A stretch of 64,000 bases of DNA. Source: Salinimicrobium xinjiangense DSM 19287 (GTDB taxonomy: Bacteria > Bacteroidota > Bacteroidia > Flavobacteriales > Flavobacteriaceae). The DNA lies in contig NZ_AUIG01000015.1 of assembly GCF_000423585.1 (NCBI RefSeq), positions 28,971 to 92,970 on the forward strand, written 5' to 3'. A program made the position numbers and the translations under genes. This document shows positions 1 to 8,885 of the stretch, piece after piece. The stretch's first letter is position 1, and the number at the start of each line of letters is the position of its first letter. Below the pieces are notes generated by a model. That model had not been told where the DNA came from and ran no database searches. It worked only from the letters and a program-made list of their open reading frames with translations.

Positions 1-1346
1 ATGAAAAGTTTAGCTATTCCCGCCAGAATAGAAAAAGTAAGAATGATCCCAAATACGAAACTAAAGGAGTATCTCCAGTCTTTTAAAAGCCAATAAGAGA
101 AGAGGAGAATAAATAAAAAAATGCCTGCAAGTACCGTCAGTTCAGCTTTTCCTTTTTTCTTTCCGCTGCTTTTTTGTACCCGCAGGGTCTCCAGGGGTGA
201 AACGTATAGAGTGCCTATCAAAGGAATGAGAGCAAAGAGCACCGACATTAGAATTCCCAGCAGCAGGCCCATTATAATGATCTGTGGAGAAAAGCTCATT
301 TGAATATCTACCGGTAGTAAATCCTGCAGCAGCAAAGGGAAAAGCTGCTGTAACAATAAGCCTGCAATCGTTCCTATGATCCCGCCTAAAAGACCCATTC
401 CTGCAATCTGTATCAAAAAGATCAGGAAGGATTGTTTTTTTGTTGCTCCCAAACACTTTAAAACGGCTACAGCTTTTAATTTTCCTTTGATATAAATATT
501 AATGGCACTGGCAATACCTACACAACCCAGCAACAATGCTACAAAGGCCACAAGGTTGAGAAATTTGCCGAAGTTTTCATAACGACGTCCCAGGCGTTCA
601 CTGGTGGAGGTATGGGTGTCAAGATCTGCTTCATACTTATCCAGTTGGGGGTCCAGTTCCCTGTCCAGCCGATCAAGATCTGCTCCCGGAGCAATGAAAT
701 AAAAATCATAGTTGATCCTGCTGCCGGTCTGAATGAGCCCCGTTTCTTCAATAAAACTATAGGGAATAAGAACTGGCGGTGCTATAGAACTGAAAAAGGC
801 GTTGCTGCCGGGTACATTTATTAATGACCCGGCGATGGGAAGGACAACCTCCCCAATTTTGATCTGGTCTCCCGGTTTGAGTCCGAGCTGGAGCATGACA
901 GTGGCATCCAGCAAGGCGGCACCTTCTTTTCGCCACTCTTCTGCTGCCTGTGGAGGACTGGTCTCCAGCTCCCCGTAAAAGGGAAAACCTCCTTCAATTC
1001 CCCTTACCTGTACCAGTTTGGTGCCGGGATTACCAGGAAATGCAGCCATTGAACTAAAGCTTATCTCTCTTGCCTGTGCCCCTCCTAAAGAATCCATTAC
1101 ACTTAAGATCTCTTCGGAAGGAGCCTCGTCCAGGTCAATCTTAAAGTCGGCTCCCATCATTGCTTTAGACTGCTCAGCAATATTATCCTTAAGGTTCTCT
1201 CCAAAGGATTGAATAGAAACTACAGCAGCAATTCCAAGAACAATAGAAGCCATGAAAAGCACCAGCTTACGGCTGCTGGCTTTTCCGTCGCGCCACGCCA
1301 TCTTCATTAACCAGGAAAGGGAAGCCACGGATCTAGTATTGTTCAT
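1..1346 (-). CDS. FtsX-family ABC transporter permease, YbbP-like (partial, runs off left edge)
   Basis: The minus-strand frame opens with ATG at 1346 and stays open to base 1, giving about 448 codons of a longer protein. It starts MNNTRSVASLSWLMKMAWRD, followed by a membrane segment (LVLFMASIVLGIAAVVSI), a long extracytoplasmic domain (about residues 45-250), then membrane segments beginning FLNLVAFVALLLGCVGIA and further helices near the edge. This N-terminal TM / large periplasmic domain / TM cluster layout is that of the COG3127 YbbP/FtsX permeases. The start overlaps the last 14 nt of the ATPase gene, so the two are translationally coupled. With the SGNH esterase beyond it, the arrangement matches the ybbA-ybbP-tesA neighbourhood of many Gram-negatives. 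Substrate is unknown. The C-terminus lies outside the window. Confidence 0.85.
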   Translation of the reverse strand, partial: MNNTRSVASLSWLMKMAWRDGKASSRKLVLFMASIVLGIAAVVSIQSFGENLKDNIAEQSKAMMGADFKIDLDEAPSEEILSVMDSLGGAQAREISFSSMAAFPGNPGTKLVQVRGIEGGFPFYGELETSPPQAAEEWRKEGAALLDATVMLQLGLKPGDQIKIGEVVLPIAGSLINVPGSNAFFSSIAPPVLIPYSFIEETGLIQTGSRINYDFYFIAPGADLDRLDRELDPQLDKYEADLDTHTSTSERLGRRYENFGKFLNLVAFVALLLGCVGIASAINIYIKGKLKAVAVLKCLGATKKQSFLIFLIQIAGMGLLGGIIGTIAGLLLQQLFPLLLQDLLPVDIQMSFSPQIIIMGLLLGILMSVLFALIPLIGTLYVSPLETLRVQKSSGKKKGKAELTVLAGIFLFILLFSYWLLKDWRYSFSFVFGIILTFSILAGIAKLF

Positions 1347-2016
1347 GTGACTGAATTATTTTCCCGCCCTTAAGACGAAGGATACGTTGTGTCATTTTTG
1401 CGAGATCAAGATCGTGAGTGACGATCACCAGGGTAGTACCGGCTTCCCGGTTGAGCTCAAAAAGAAGATCGATCACTTTTTCCCCCGTTTCTGAATCCAA
1501 ATTACCCGTGGGTTCATCGGCAAAAAGAATAGAAGGTTTATTGGAAAAAGCTCTGGCCACTGCGACCCGTTGCTGTTCTCCGCCGGAGAGTTGGGAGGGG
1601 TAATGATCAAATCTTCCACCAAGTCCGACTTTTTCCAGTAGCTCCCTGGCTACTTTTGAAGCATTTTTGGCGCCTTGTAATTCCAGAGGAACAGCAACAT
1701 TCTCAAGGGCAGTTAAAGTTGATAACAATTGAAAATCCTGAAAAACAAATCCTACCTTTTGATTGCGCAGTACAGCTCGTTCATCTTCAGAAAGGCTGCT
1801 TAATTCAGTTCCGCAAAGTTCTATGCTGCCCGAATCCGGTCTGTCGAGACCTGCGCAAAGCCCTAAAAGAGTGGTTTTCCCACTGCCCGAGGGTCCCACA
1901 ATAGAGAAGGTCTGTTTTTCTTCTATGTCAAAACTTACATCCTGAAGAACAGTGAGTTTTTTGGCTCCACTGGAATAGCTTTTCTCCAGGTTGCGCACAT
2001 TCAATATCTTTGTCAT
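1333..2016 (-). CDS. ABC transporter ATP-binding protein, YbbA/LolD-like
   Basis: This is a 227-aa ATPase of the MacB/LolD/YbbA group and the cytoplasmic partner of the downstream FtsX-type permease. Walker A is GPSGSGKTT (residues 41-49), the signature is LSGGEQQRVAVARAF, Walker B is ILFADEPTGNLDS, and the switch histidine sits in IVTHD. Length is normal for a stand-alone subunit. The stop overlaps the permease start. The gene diverges from the SGNH esterase across about 60 nt that must hold both promoters. I infer an outer-membrane or periplasm-directed extrusion or mechanotransmission role from the family; the sequence does not show the cargo. Confidence 0.92.
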   Translation of the reverse strand: MTKILNVRNLEKSYSSGAKKLTVLQDVSFDIEEKQTFSIVGPSGSGKTTLLGLCAGLDRPDSGSIELCGTELSSLSEDERAVLRNQKVGFVFQDFQLLSTLTALENVAVPLELQGAKNASKVARELLEKVGLGGRFDHYPSQLSGGEQQRVAVARAFSNKPSILFADEPTGNLDSETGEKVIDLLFELNREAGTTLVIVTHDLDLAKMTQRILRLKGGKIIQSHEQY

Positions 2017-2078
2017 CTTTAATGATTAACTGTCAAAAAAGCAAAATAAGAAATGATTTTCATTTGAACCCTGATGAC

Positions 2079-2771
2079 ATGAAAAAGCTGAAATTTTTAC
2101 CATTTATATTAATACTCATTTTGACTTCCTGTGGGGAAGATACCAAGAAGGAAGAGGAAACAAAGATCGAAGATCCTGCAGAAAGTGAAAAGGAAGCTGA
2201 AGCCACAAAAAATTCTAAAACCATACTTTTTTTTGGCGATAGTCTTACAGCGGCGATGGGCCTCGATCCTGCTGAAGGTTACCCCGCCGAAATACAGGAG
2301 AAAATCGACTCCCTGGGGCTTAACTATGAAGTGGTTAATGCCGGTCTAAGTGGAGAAACTACTGCAGCCGGAAAAAACCGGTTAGATTGGGTCCTTAATC
2401 AGGAGGTAGATATTTTTGTTTTGGCACTGGGTGCAAATGACGGACTTAGAGGCATTCCTGTAGAAGAGACCAGGAGAAACTTACAAGCTATTATTGACAA
2501 CGTAAGAGAGAAAAATCCGCAGGTTGAGATCATTCTGGCCGGAATGCAGATCCCGCCCAATATGGGGCCGGAATATACTGCAGAGTTCAGGGAACTTTTT
2601 CCTGAAATAGCAGATAAAAATAACATTCATCTTATTCCATTTCTTCTTGAGGGAGTAGCCGGAGTTCCGGGATTAAATCAACAGGACGGGATCCACCCAA
2701 CGGCCGAAGGATACGATATCGTAGCCGAAAATGTGTGGGAGGTTATGGAACCGGTGATAAGAGAAAAATAA
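2079..2771 (+). CDS. SGNH/GDSL lipoprotein esterase, TesA-like (arylesterase/lysophospholipase)
   Basis: This is a 230-aa lipoprotein. I choose ATG 2079 because it directly precedes a type II signal peptide ending LTSC (Cys18); the longer frame from 2010 has no signal character. An acidic/Lys-rich linker (about 19-48) follows, then the SGNH hydrolase: block I GDSLTAAMG with nucleophile Ser55, block III GAND, and block V DGIHP with Asp203 and His206. The family hydrolyses acyl esters or thioesters and lysophospholipids. The divergent neighbour pair YbbA/YbbP is the classical context of tesA. The lipid anchor should place it on a membrane surface facing the periplasm or outside. Confidence 0.88.
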   Translation: MKKLKFLPFILILILTSCGEDTKKEEETKIEDPAESEKEAEATKNSKTILFFGDSLTAAMGLDPAEGYPAEIQEKIDSLGLNYEVVNAGLSGETTAAGKNRLDWVLNQEVDIFVLALGANDGLRGIPVEETRRNLQAIIDNVREKNPQVEIILAGMQIPPNMGPEYTAEFRELFPEIADKNNIHLIPFLLEGVAGVPGLNQQDGIHPTAEGYDIVAENVWEVMEPVIREK

Positions 2772-2815
2772 CAGGTGTCAAAAATGCCATTTTAGAAGCC
2801 TTTGTTCTGTAAAGA

Positions 2816-3895
2816 CTAGTGATCTCCGGAGTTGAGTCCTTTGTCTATTTTTTCTTCTGCCCATTCTTTTTCCTCTTCATCGGGATCTTCGGGTCCGTCA
2901 TTTAGGTCCTCATCTTTTGGGTCATAGACCAGACTTATGAAAATAGGAAAGTGATCGGATCCTATCTTATCTAAACGTTTCAGTTTTTGTAGCAGAAAGT
3001 CTGAACTGTGGAATACATGGTCCAAAGGCCACCTAAAAACGGGATATTCCGCATGAAAGGTATTATAGAAACCTCGGCCTATCCTTGGGTCTAATAATCC
3101 GCTAAGACGCATGAACAATTTCGTGGTACGGGACCAGGCCACATCGTTAAGGTCCCCAAAAACTAATGTTTTCATTTTTCCGTCCACTTCCTTTCCTACG
3201 AGTAGAAGTTCTGCATCACGGTTGGTGGAGGTGTCATCTTCAGAAGGACTGGGAGGTTTTGGGTGCAGGCAATGAATATTTATTCTCTTTCCGCTGCGGA
3301 GCTTTACTTTTCCGTGAATGGAAGGAATTTCTTCAGAAATTAGATATTTTATATCAACATCCTCAAGTTCAAGTTTGGAATAAAGATGCATACCATATAA
3401 GTTATCCAGGGGAATCTTGACGGTATGTGTATATTGTTTTTCTATCACCTCCAGTTGCTTCTCCCATTCTTTAGTAGTTTCCAGAGTAAGAACCAAATCG
3501 GGATTTTCCTGTACAATGAGTGTGATCAGCTTTCCGTATTTGTTATTGGTTGCGAGTACATTACTAACCAGAATAGAAACTTCATTAGGGTCATCTTTTC
3601 CTTTGAATTTTTGCACCTGCTTTTTAGCAAAAATAGTATAGGGGAAAATTTTGACAGACTGGTACAGAAAACTGAATACCAGAAGCAGCATAATGGCATA
3701 CTCCCAGAAGGAACTGAAATTAAAAACTACTGCAGAATAAAGAATTACAAATAATATAATGGTACTTATCTGCAGACGGGGGAAATCAAAACCCCTGATC
3801 CACCACTGATCGAACCTCGTAAGTGAGGCCAGCGTGGGCAAAAGGGCAAGAATCCCCAGGATAAGGGCCACAATTTCGGGGAAGTTCATAGTCAT
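2816..3895 (-). CDS. Endonuclease/exonuclease/phosphatase (EEP) family membrane protein
   Basis: This is a 359-aa protein with three N-terminal hydrophobic segments (about 5-25, 43-60, 66-85), then an EEP domain from about residue 100. Visible EEP signatures are SNVL, the GDLND metal/catalytic motif and the C-terminal SDHFP motif (Asp314, His315). It ends in a strongly acidic tail (about 322-350) rich in D and E. The layout is that of EEP proteins similar to VanY/YafD, in which helices anchor the phosphoesterase. The substrate (phospholipid, nucleic acid or phosphate ester) cannot be told. Two ATGs occur within the first three codons; I keep the first. It is convergent with the esterase gene. 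Confidence 0.85.
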   Translation of the reverse strand: MTMNFPEIVALILGILALLPTLASLTRFDQWWIRGFDFPRLQISTIILFVILYSAVVFNFSSFWEYAIMLLLVFSFLYQSVKIFPYTIFAKKQVQKFKGKDDPNEVSILVSNVLATNNKYGKLITLIVQENPDLVLTLETTKEWEKQLEVIEKQYTHTVKIPLDNLYGMHLYSKLELEDVDIKYLISEEIPSIHGKVKLRSGKRINIHCLHPKPPSPSEDDTSTNRDAELLLVGKEVDGKMKTLVFGDLNDVAWSRTTKLFMRLSGLLDPRIGRGFYNTFHAEYPVFRWPLDHVFHSSDFLLQKLKRLDKIGSDHFPIFISLVYDPKDEDLNDGPEDPDEEEKEWAEEKIDKGLNSGDH

Positions 3896-4096
3896 AATTA
3901 ACAGGACAATTCAAATATACATTTTTGTAAAAAAAGGTGGAGGTTCCCCATTAAAGTATTTTTATTTTTCTGAGTTATTGGGGTTCAAAAAATAAAAAAA
4001 GTGATTATTTCCTAATTTTTGCCCGCTAATGAGGAAAACCGTAATCAAGCCTGCGAGCTTTGTCTTAACTTTGAATTATTAAAGAAACTAAAGGTC

Positions 4097-4762
4097 ATGT
4101 TTAAAAAGGTTCTGGTAGCGGAAGACATGGACAGTATCAACCTGGCGGTTGCGGCAGTGCTTCAAAACCTTGATATTGATCAGGTTGAGCATGCCCAGTA
4201 TTGTGACAAAGCCTGGTTGCTGGCTAAAAAGGCTATTCAGGATAAGGAGCCTTTCCAGCTTCTTATTTGTGATCTTTCCTTTAAACATGATCATCATACA
4301 GAAAATATTGGATCGGGTAAAGAGTTGATCAACCTGCTAAAACAGGAAGATCCAAATATCAAAGTCCTGGTCAATACAATAGAAGATCATCCACATACAG
4401 TGCGCAGCCTATGGGATTCCGGTCATATTGACGCTTATGTCTGTAAAGACCGAAATGGTATGCGGGATCTGCAGGAAGCTATTCTGGCTCTTAATGATGG
4501 TCAGCAATACAATTCCGAAAGTATAGAAGCTGTACTCAAGAAGGATAATCTACTTTTTTTAGGCAACTGGGAAATCGAGATGCTTAAAGCTGTGGCTACC
4601 GGCCTTACACAAGAAGAAATTCAGGAGGATTTTAAAAACCGTAATATATCTCCGAGCAGTAAAAGTTCAATTGAAAAAAGGCTTAAAGAATTAAGGGAGG
4701 AGTTTGGTGCGAATACCACTCCACATCTCATTGGAATACTTAAAGATCTGAAGATCATCTAA
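4097..4762 (+). CDS. Two-component response regulator with C-terminal LuxR-like HTH
   Basis: This 221-aa protein begins MFKKVLVAEDMDSIN, so the acidic pair E9-D10 opens a REC domain. The phospho-acceptor is Asp59 (LLICDLSF), and a conserved Lys follows in VCKDRN. The C-terminal part (about 155-221) reads EIEMLKAVATGLTQEEI and resembles a LuxR/FixJ helix-turn-helix, though divergent. I reject the upstream TTG start at 4019 because ATG 4097 begins the REC fold directly. No kinase gene is adjacent. An AT-rich leader with a TAATTTTTG stretch at 4013-4021 resembles the Bacteroidota -7 element TAnnTTTG. Confidence 0.85.
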   Translation: MFKKVLVAEDMDSINLAVAAVLQNLDIDQVEHAQYCDKAWLLAKKAIQDKEPFQLLICDLSFKHDHHTENIGSGKELINLLKQEDPNIKVLVNTIEDHPHTVRSLWDSGHIDAYVCKDRNGMRDLQEAILALNDGQQYNSESIEAVLKKDNLLFLGNWEIEMLKAVATGLTQEEIQEDFKNRNISPSSKSSIEKRLKELREEFGANTTPHLIGILKDLKII

Positions 4763-4772
4763 AAATAAACAA

Positions 4773-4841
4773 AAACCGCCTGGAATTGCTGCAGTTTCCG
4801 AGAATGTAGGGTAATCGGAAAAAGCACTTGAAGGGCGGTTT
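4773..4841. terminator. Bidirectional nested hairpin terminator
   Basis: The outer stem is AAACCGCC (4773-4780) with GGCGGTTT (4834-4841); the inner stem is TTTCCGA (4795-4801) with TCGGAAA (4815-4821). It lies between the convergent stops of the response regulator (4762) and the next minus-strand gene (4850), with A/T runs on both flanks, so it can serve both. Confidence 0.75.
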
Positions 4842-4849
4842 GTCTTTGT

Positions 4850-5218
4850 TCAGAAATTTGTTGCCGTTAAAAGAGCCACAAGAGAAACCACTAGGAAACA
4901 GACAAGAATAAGGAAGGACCGGTTCGAAATACCTGAAGAAGTCTTTTGTTGAAGAATATGATCTTCTTTTTTTTCTCCCTCTGCAACTAATTTTTGACCT
5001 ATAACAGTTTTGTATCCCATTGTTTTAGCCTGCAAACCCTTCTCAGTTAATTTTAGCCTGTCATTTTCAATTGAAATGAATTCATACTTAATAAGATCAT
5101 TAAGGCTTTCAATATATTGGGAAGACAGAATTACCGTAGGATCTCCCTCCTCAACGAGCTGTAAAAGCCTGTCTTTTAAATCTTCATCTGCTTCATTAAA
5201 TATCTCTGGCTGACTCAT
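4850..5218 (-). CDS. Small winged-helix-like protein with C-terminal membrane anchor
   Basis: This is a 122-aa protein of unrecognised family. The N-terminal 70 residues look like a winged-helix: an acidic helix, LIKYEFISIENDRLKLTEKG (typical strand-turn-strand wing with LTxKG), then AKTMG. A polar linker follows, and then one hydrophobic segment near the C-terminus (SFLILVCFLVVSLVALLTA). A cytosolic DNA-binding-like domain tethered by a C-terminal helix is the simplest reading. The wing assignment is inference from pattern, not a family match. It diverges from the LysR gene. Confidence 0.65.
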   Translation of the reverse strand: MSQPEIFNEADEDLKDRLLQLVEEGDPTVILSSQYIESLNDLIKYEFISIENDRLKLTEKGLQAKTMGYKTVIGQKLVAEGEKKEDHILQQKTSSGISNRSFLILVCFLVVSLVALLTATNF

Positions 5219-5303
5219 TTTAAATTATCCGAATATATGCAGATTGCATTAGCAAAAATAGCACCTTATAAAACATAAAATAATTTATACATTTAATGCA
5301 ATA

Positions 5304-5320
5304 CATAAAAGCCTTTTATG
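5304..5320. promoter_or_regulatory. 17-bp palindrome covering the LysR start codon
   Basis: CATAAAAG (5304-5311), a central C, and CTTTTATG (5313-5320) form a perfect 8+1+8 inverted repeat whose last three bases are the ATG of the LysR gene. A second, overlapping inverted pair is AATGCA (5295-5300) with TGCATT (5319-5324). LysR regulators often autoregulate through T-N11-A-like dyads near their start, so this is a candidate operator. It could also fold in mRNA over the start codon. Confidence 0.55.
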
Positions 5321-6238
5321 CATTATACCTTACATCAACTAAAAGTATTTCTAAAAGTAAAGCAAACCGGGAGCATTACCAAGGCAGCAGAAGAGCTTCA
5401 TCTTTCCCAACCTGCTGTTTCCATACAGATAAGGAATTTACAGGATCAATTTGATGTTCCTTTATTGGAAATAATAGGACGTAAAGTGTTTATTACTCAA
5501 TTTGGAAATGAAATTGCTGAAGCATCCGGCAGGATCATTAGGGAGATTGAGGGAATAAACAGTAAGGCTGCTGCCTTCAAAGGGGAACTTATAGGAACCC
5601 TGAGTATAACGGTAGTATCTACAGGGAAATATGTGATGCCTTATTTTCTTTCCGATTACTTAAATGCTCATCCGGGTTTAGAACTTATTCTGGATGTAAC
5701 TAATCGGGCACGGGTAATAGAGAGTTTAGAAAAGAATGAGGTCGATTTTGCACTTGTATCCCTTCTGCCTCAAAATATGCAGGTTGAGCAACTCAACCTA
5801 ATGGATAATAAGCTATTCTTTGTAGGAGGGAAAAATCTTATTACAAAACAGCAACAGACCAGTGACTTGCTTACTAAAGTTCCTTTGATTTTTAGAGAAA
5901 AAGGTTCAGGTACCAGAAAGATCATGGAAAGATTCATAAAACAACACGATCTTAATGTGACCAGGAGGTTGGAACTTACATCTAATGAGGCTGTAAAACA
6001 GGCTGTCATTGCGGGACTGGGATATTCTGTTATGCCTTTGATAGGAATTAGAAATGAATTGAGCAGGGGACACATAAATATTGTTCCTGTAGAAGGTTTC
6101 CCTATAAATTCAACCTGGAAATTGATCTGGTTAAAAGACAAAATCCTGTCTCCTGCCTCGAGCTCCTTTCTTAAATATTTACAGCAGGAGAAAGACAGGA
6201 TCATTAAGGAGCAATTTTCCGATTTTGACTCCTTTTAA
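5318..6238 (+). CDS. LysR family transcriptional regulator (CysB/CbbR-like)
   Basis: This is a 306-aa protein of normal LTTR length. The N-terminal HTH (about 3-62) contains GSITKAAEELHLSQPAVS and the typical linker helix. The effector domain (about 90-300) shows the two-lobe periplasmic-binding-like pattern, including LALV-type and GLGYSVMP elements. The FREKGSGTR motif resembles the ligand-binding turn of CbbR/CysB-type regulators. The start codon sits inside a perfect palindrome. LTTRs usually regulate a divergent gene; the divergent gene here is the small wHTH-like membrane protein at 4850-5218, about 100 bp away, which is therefore the first candidate target. Confidence 0.9.
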   Translation: MHYTLHQLKVFLKVKQTGSITKAAEELHLSQPAVSIQIRNLQDQFDVPLLEIIGRKVFITQFGNEIAEASGRIIREIEGINSKAAAFKGELIGTLSITVVSTGKYVMPYFLSDYLNAHPGLELILDVTNRARVIESLEKNEVDFALVSLLPQNMQVEQLNLMDNKLFFVGGKNLITKQQQTSDLLTKVPLIFREKGSGTRKIMERFIKQHDLNVTRRLELTSNEAVKQAVIAGLGYSVMPLIGIRNELSRGHINIVPVEGFPINSTWKLIWLKDKILSPASSSFLKYLQQEKDRIIKEQFSDFDSF

Positions 6239-6478
6239 AGATCAATTTATTTTCAAATTCAATAGGTCATCTTTTTCTGAATATCTTCAGCTCCAGAAGA
6301 TCTACTTAAAATTGAGAAATGATTAGGAAAACCAGGAACAATCCTGTTCCGGAATTTTAAAATGTTGTATTTTTATTTAATTGAGTGCCAGGCAGGTGGG
6401 TGGGTATTTTGACGATGTGCCTGTAGTGAGGTAGCTCTTTTTAGAAATCTAAACCGGTTAGAAATAAATCCTGAAGCT

Positions 6479-6898
6479 ATGAAAGATAATCGTATACAAG
6501 TAGAAACCTTAGTACCTCTTCCTATAGAGAAAGTCTGGAATTTATGGACCACTCCCGAACATATTAAAAAGTGGAACAATGCATCACCCGATTGGCATAC
6601 ACCCTTCGCCGAAAATGAGCTAAGGGAAAATGGAAAATTCAAATACCGGATGGAGGCTAAAGATGGAAGCGCCAAATTTGATTTTGAGGGAAATTACACA
6701 GAAATAAAAGAACACAGAATGATCAAATACCGGCTGACAGATGGAAGAGAGGTAGAAATTATTTTCAAACCTGTGGATAATGCAACTTTCATAGAAGAAA
6801 CTTTTGATGCTGAGGCAGGAAATTCTGTTGCGAAACAAAAGGAGGGCTGGCAGGCGATCCTGGAAAACTTCCGGGAATATGCCGAAAGGAACATTTGA
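6479..6898 (+). CDS. SRPBCC / AHSA1-like domain protein
   Basis: This 139-aa single-domain protein starts with the family opening VETLVPLPIEKVWNLWTTPE and contains KWNNASPDWHTP, the FDFEGNYTEIKEHRMIKY strand pair and the terminal helix KEGWQAILENFREYAE. These are features of activator-of-Hsp90-ATPase-1-like (START-fold) proteins, which bind hydrophobic small molecules in a cavity. Ligand and pathway are unknown. It has its own promoter region (6239-6478) and is followed by a strong hairpin. Confidence 0.88.
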   Translation: MKDNRIQVETLVPLPIEKVWNLWTTPEHIKKWNNASPDWHTPFAENELRENGKFKYRMEAKDGSAKFDFEGNYTEIKEHRMIKYRLTDGREVEIIFKPVDNATFIEETFDAEAGNSVAKQKEGWQAILENFREYAERNI

Positions 6899-6936
6899 AC
6901 AGGAAGGTCTAAATACCGAAGATGTTTAAAAGTATA

Positions 6937-6960
6937 AGGCCGTCAAAATACTGACGGCCT
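6937..6960 (+). terminator. Hairpin downstream of the SRPBCC gene
   Basis: AGGCCGTCA (6937-6945) pairs perfectly with TGACGGCCT (6952-6960) around a 6-nt loop, 38 nt after the stop. There is no T-run after it, so it may act as an mRNA 3' stabiliser or a factor-dependent terminator. Confidence 0.55.
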
Positions 6961-7121
6961 CAGGACTGTAATTCTATCCGAAAGCAAACAAATCTTATTC
7001 AGTAGGTAAAATTACAGCGACAATTATATATATGGTTTTGAGATCTTATTTGAAGTGTTGACATTTAGAATATAGACGTTGCAGCAGATAAAATAAGGGC
7101 TGTTCAAAAATCCAATTCCTG

Positions 7122-7484
7122 TCATGTTTTAATCTTTCTATTATTTTCAAAAACTTCATTATTGATTGCAATTCCGAAAAACGGATTTTCTTCGGAAATA
7201 AAAAGCCCGGCCAGCTGGGTGTGCAGGCTTTCATCAACGAAGGTTAAGGCTTTAACCAGTTCCTCATAACCTGATATTAAAATGCGGGAAATTGAACTTT
7301 CACCCGGAGCCGAAGCTTTTAATGCAGAGGTAGCAAATTCTGTCTCTTTATGAACTGCTGCATAGGGATCGTTTTCATATGGATTGTTCTCTCCCGTAAC
7401 GGAGAGAAACAAAAGCAATAAAGCTGCCAGGAAAAGGAGTTTGCCCGATAATGAAGGTGATGAGATAAAACAAAACATTTTCAA
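7122..7484 (-). CDS. Hypothetical exported protein
   Basis: This is a 120-aa protein of no recognised family. After a short polar start it has a hydrophobic stretch LLFLAALLLLFLSV (about 16-30), read as a signal peptide or anchor. The mature part contains a helical segment (HKETEFATSALKASAP) and ends basic. Codon use resembles its neighbours and the frame is clean, which supports it being real. It stands alone between two AT-rich spacers. Confidence 0.5.
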   Translation of the reverse strand: MKMFCFISSPSLSGKLLFLAALLLLFLSVTGENNPYENDPYAAVHKETEFATSALKASAPGESSISRILISGYEELVKALTFVDESLHTQLAGLFISEENPFFGIAINNEVFENNRKIKT

Positions 7485-7808
7485 AACTGCAGTATTAGTG
7501 TTACAAGAATTTAAAGATAAATAAGTTTTTCAATTTGTTTATATAATTAACTTATAATTTAGACAAATTTATCCAAAATGCTATTGATTCGGATATTCTG
7601 TTTATATTAATTACCTATTTAATTTTTCTGTTAGGAATAAATATAAAACGATGATAGCTCTCTGAATTTTTAAAGGGGCTGAAATCCTTGTTTAGAAAAA
7701 GAAGATTTTTTTTTCCTACTGCCAATTAAACTTTTCAGGATTAATCCAGTCCAATTAAGTATTACATTTGCCCATTTTACGCTTGCAAATTTTCTTACTT
7801 CTTATAAA
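7485..7808. promoter_or_regulatory. AT-rich leader of the RND efflux operon
   Basis: This 324-nt spacer between divergent genes is very AT-rich. TACATTTG at 7763-7770 fits the Bacteroidota -7 box TAnnTTTG, 38 nt before the MFP start. I cannot place a matching TTTG -33 box at the usual 19-nt spacing. I see no regulator gene or clear dyad here. Confidence 0.4.
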
Positions 7809-8885
7809 ATGAAGACAAAACATATTATTTACAGCCTGTTACTTGTTGGTCTCGTAATTTTGGTCGTTTACAGGATCACTGCCAATAATGAAGCTAAAAC
7901 TTCCAATGGTCCCCGTTCTCAGGGCGCAGCAACGGTTACAGGTATGGTTCTTTCACCGGAGCGTTTTTCGGAAAATCTTTCTCTTTCAGGTTCATTGGAG
8001 GCTAACGAGCAGGTAGAACTGCGAAGTGAGATCTCCGGTGTGGTAGAACAGATAAATTTTACAGAGGGAAGCAAAGTTTCTAAAGGACAGGTCTTATTTA
8101 AAGTTAATGATCTTGAACTCAGGGCTCAACTTGCTAAAATTAAAACTGCCGAAAAACTGGCGGTCGAAAATGAACGAAGAGCTCAACTCCTGCTCGAAAA
8201 AGAAGCTATTAGTCAGGAAGAATATGATCTTGCACAGGCCAATTTGCAATCGGCTAAGGCAGAATCTCAGTTGATCGCAGCCCAGCTTGCTAAAGCTACC
8301 GTTAGAGCCCCTTTTTCGGGTACTATAGGTCTCAGGTATATTTCAGAAGGAACTTATGTAACGCCTGCTACTTCAATAGCCAACCTGGTGAACCTGGACG
8401 AATTAAAACTTACATTTTCTATCCCTGAAAAATACGCAGGGCAGGTTGGAATAGATTCCGAATTGAGTTTTACCACATCTGGTTCTTCAAAGGTGCACAT
8501 GGCAAAGGTATATGCAATTGAGCCCGGAATTGATGTAGCCACACGTACGTTAAAAATGCGTGCCCTGGCAAAAAATGAAACAGGAAGTCTAATCCCCGGA
8601 ATTTTTGCAAATGTGAGCCTGCCACTGGCGGCAGTCCAGGATGCTATAATGGTTCCTACAGAGTCTCTTATTCCCATTCAAAATGGTAAAAAGATCTTTA
8701 TTGCAGATGGAGGTGTAGCCAAAGAAGTGGAAGTACAAACAGGTGCCCGTACAGAACGAATGGTTAGAGTTCTTTCTGGCCTGAAACCGGGAGATACTAT
8801 TTTAACTTCCGGCGTTATGATCTTAAAAGATGGAGCTCCCGTCAATGTAAACCTGCGGCAGCCTGTTGCTAATACCAGTTTGTAA
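7809..8885 (+). CDS. RND efflux membrane fusion protein (MFP, HlyD/AcrA-type)
   Basis: This is a 358-aa periplasmic adaptor of a tripartite efflux pump. An N-terminal anchor/signal (about 5-24) is followed by a biotinyl-lipoyl half (VELRSEISGVVEQINFTEG), a short alpha-hairpin (AKIKTAEKLAVENERRAQLL), the second lipoyl half (ATVRAPFSGTIGLRYISEG) and beta-barrel and membrane-proximal domains. The signal lacks a lipobox Cys. The stop and the next ATG share one base (taATG at 8883-8887), so translation is coupled to the pump. First gene of a three-gene operon. Confidence 0.94.
   Translation: MKTKHIIYSLLLVGLVILVVYRITANNEAKTSNGPRSQGAATVTGMVLSPERFSENLSLSGSLEANEQVELRSEISGVVEQINFTEGSKVSKGQVLFKVNDLELRAQLAKIKTAEKLAVENERRAQLLLEKEAISQEEYDLAQANLQSAKAESQLIAAQLAKATVRAPFSGTIGLRYISEGTYVTPATSIANLVNLDELKLTFSIPEKYAGQVGIDSELSFTTSGSSKVHMAKVYAIEPGIDVATRTLKMRALAKNETGSLIPGIFANVSLPLAAVQDAIMVPTESLIPIQNGKKIFIADGGVAKEVEVQTGARTERMVRVLSGLKPGDTILTSGVMILKDGAPVNVNLRQPVANTSL

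Noticed and set aside
142..456. Short minus-strand frames within the left 1.3 kb
   Set aside because: They are out-of-frame shadows of the partial FtsX-type permease.
4019..4096. TTG-initiated N-terminal extension of the response regulator
   Set aside because: The REC domain starts cleanly at ATG 4097 and the extension has no domain character; the region looks like a promoter.
6335..6350. GGAACA/TGTTCC hairpin after the LysR gene
   Set aside because: The stem is only 6 bp with no T-run, and it lies about 100 nt past the stop; too weak to call a terminator.
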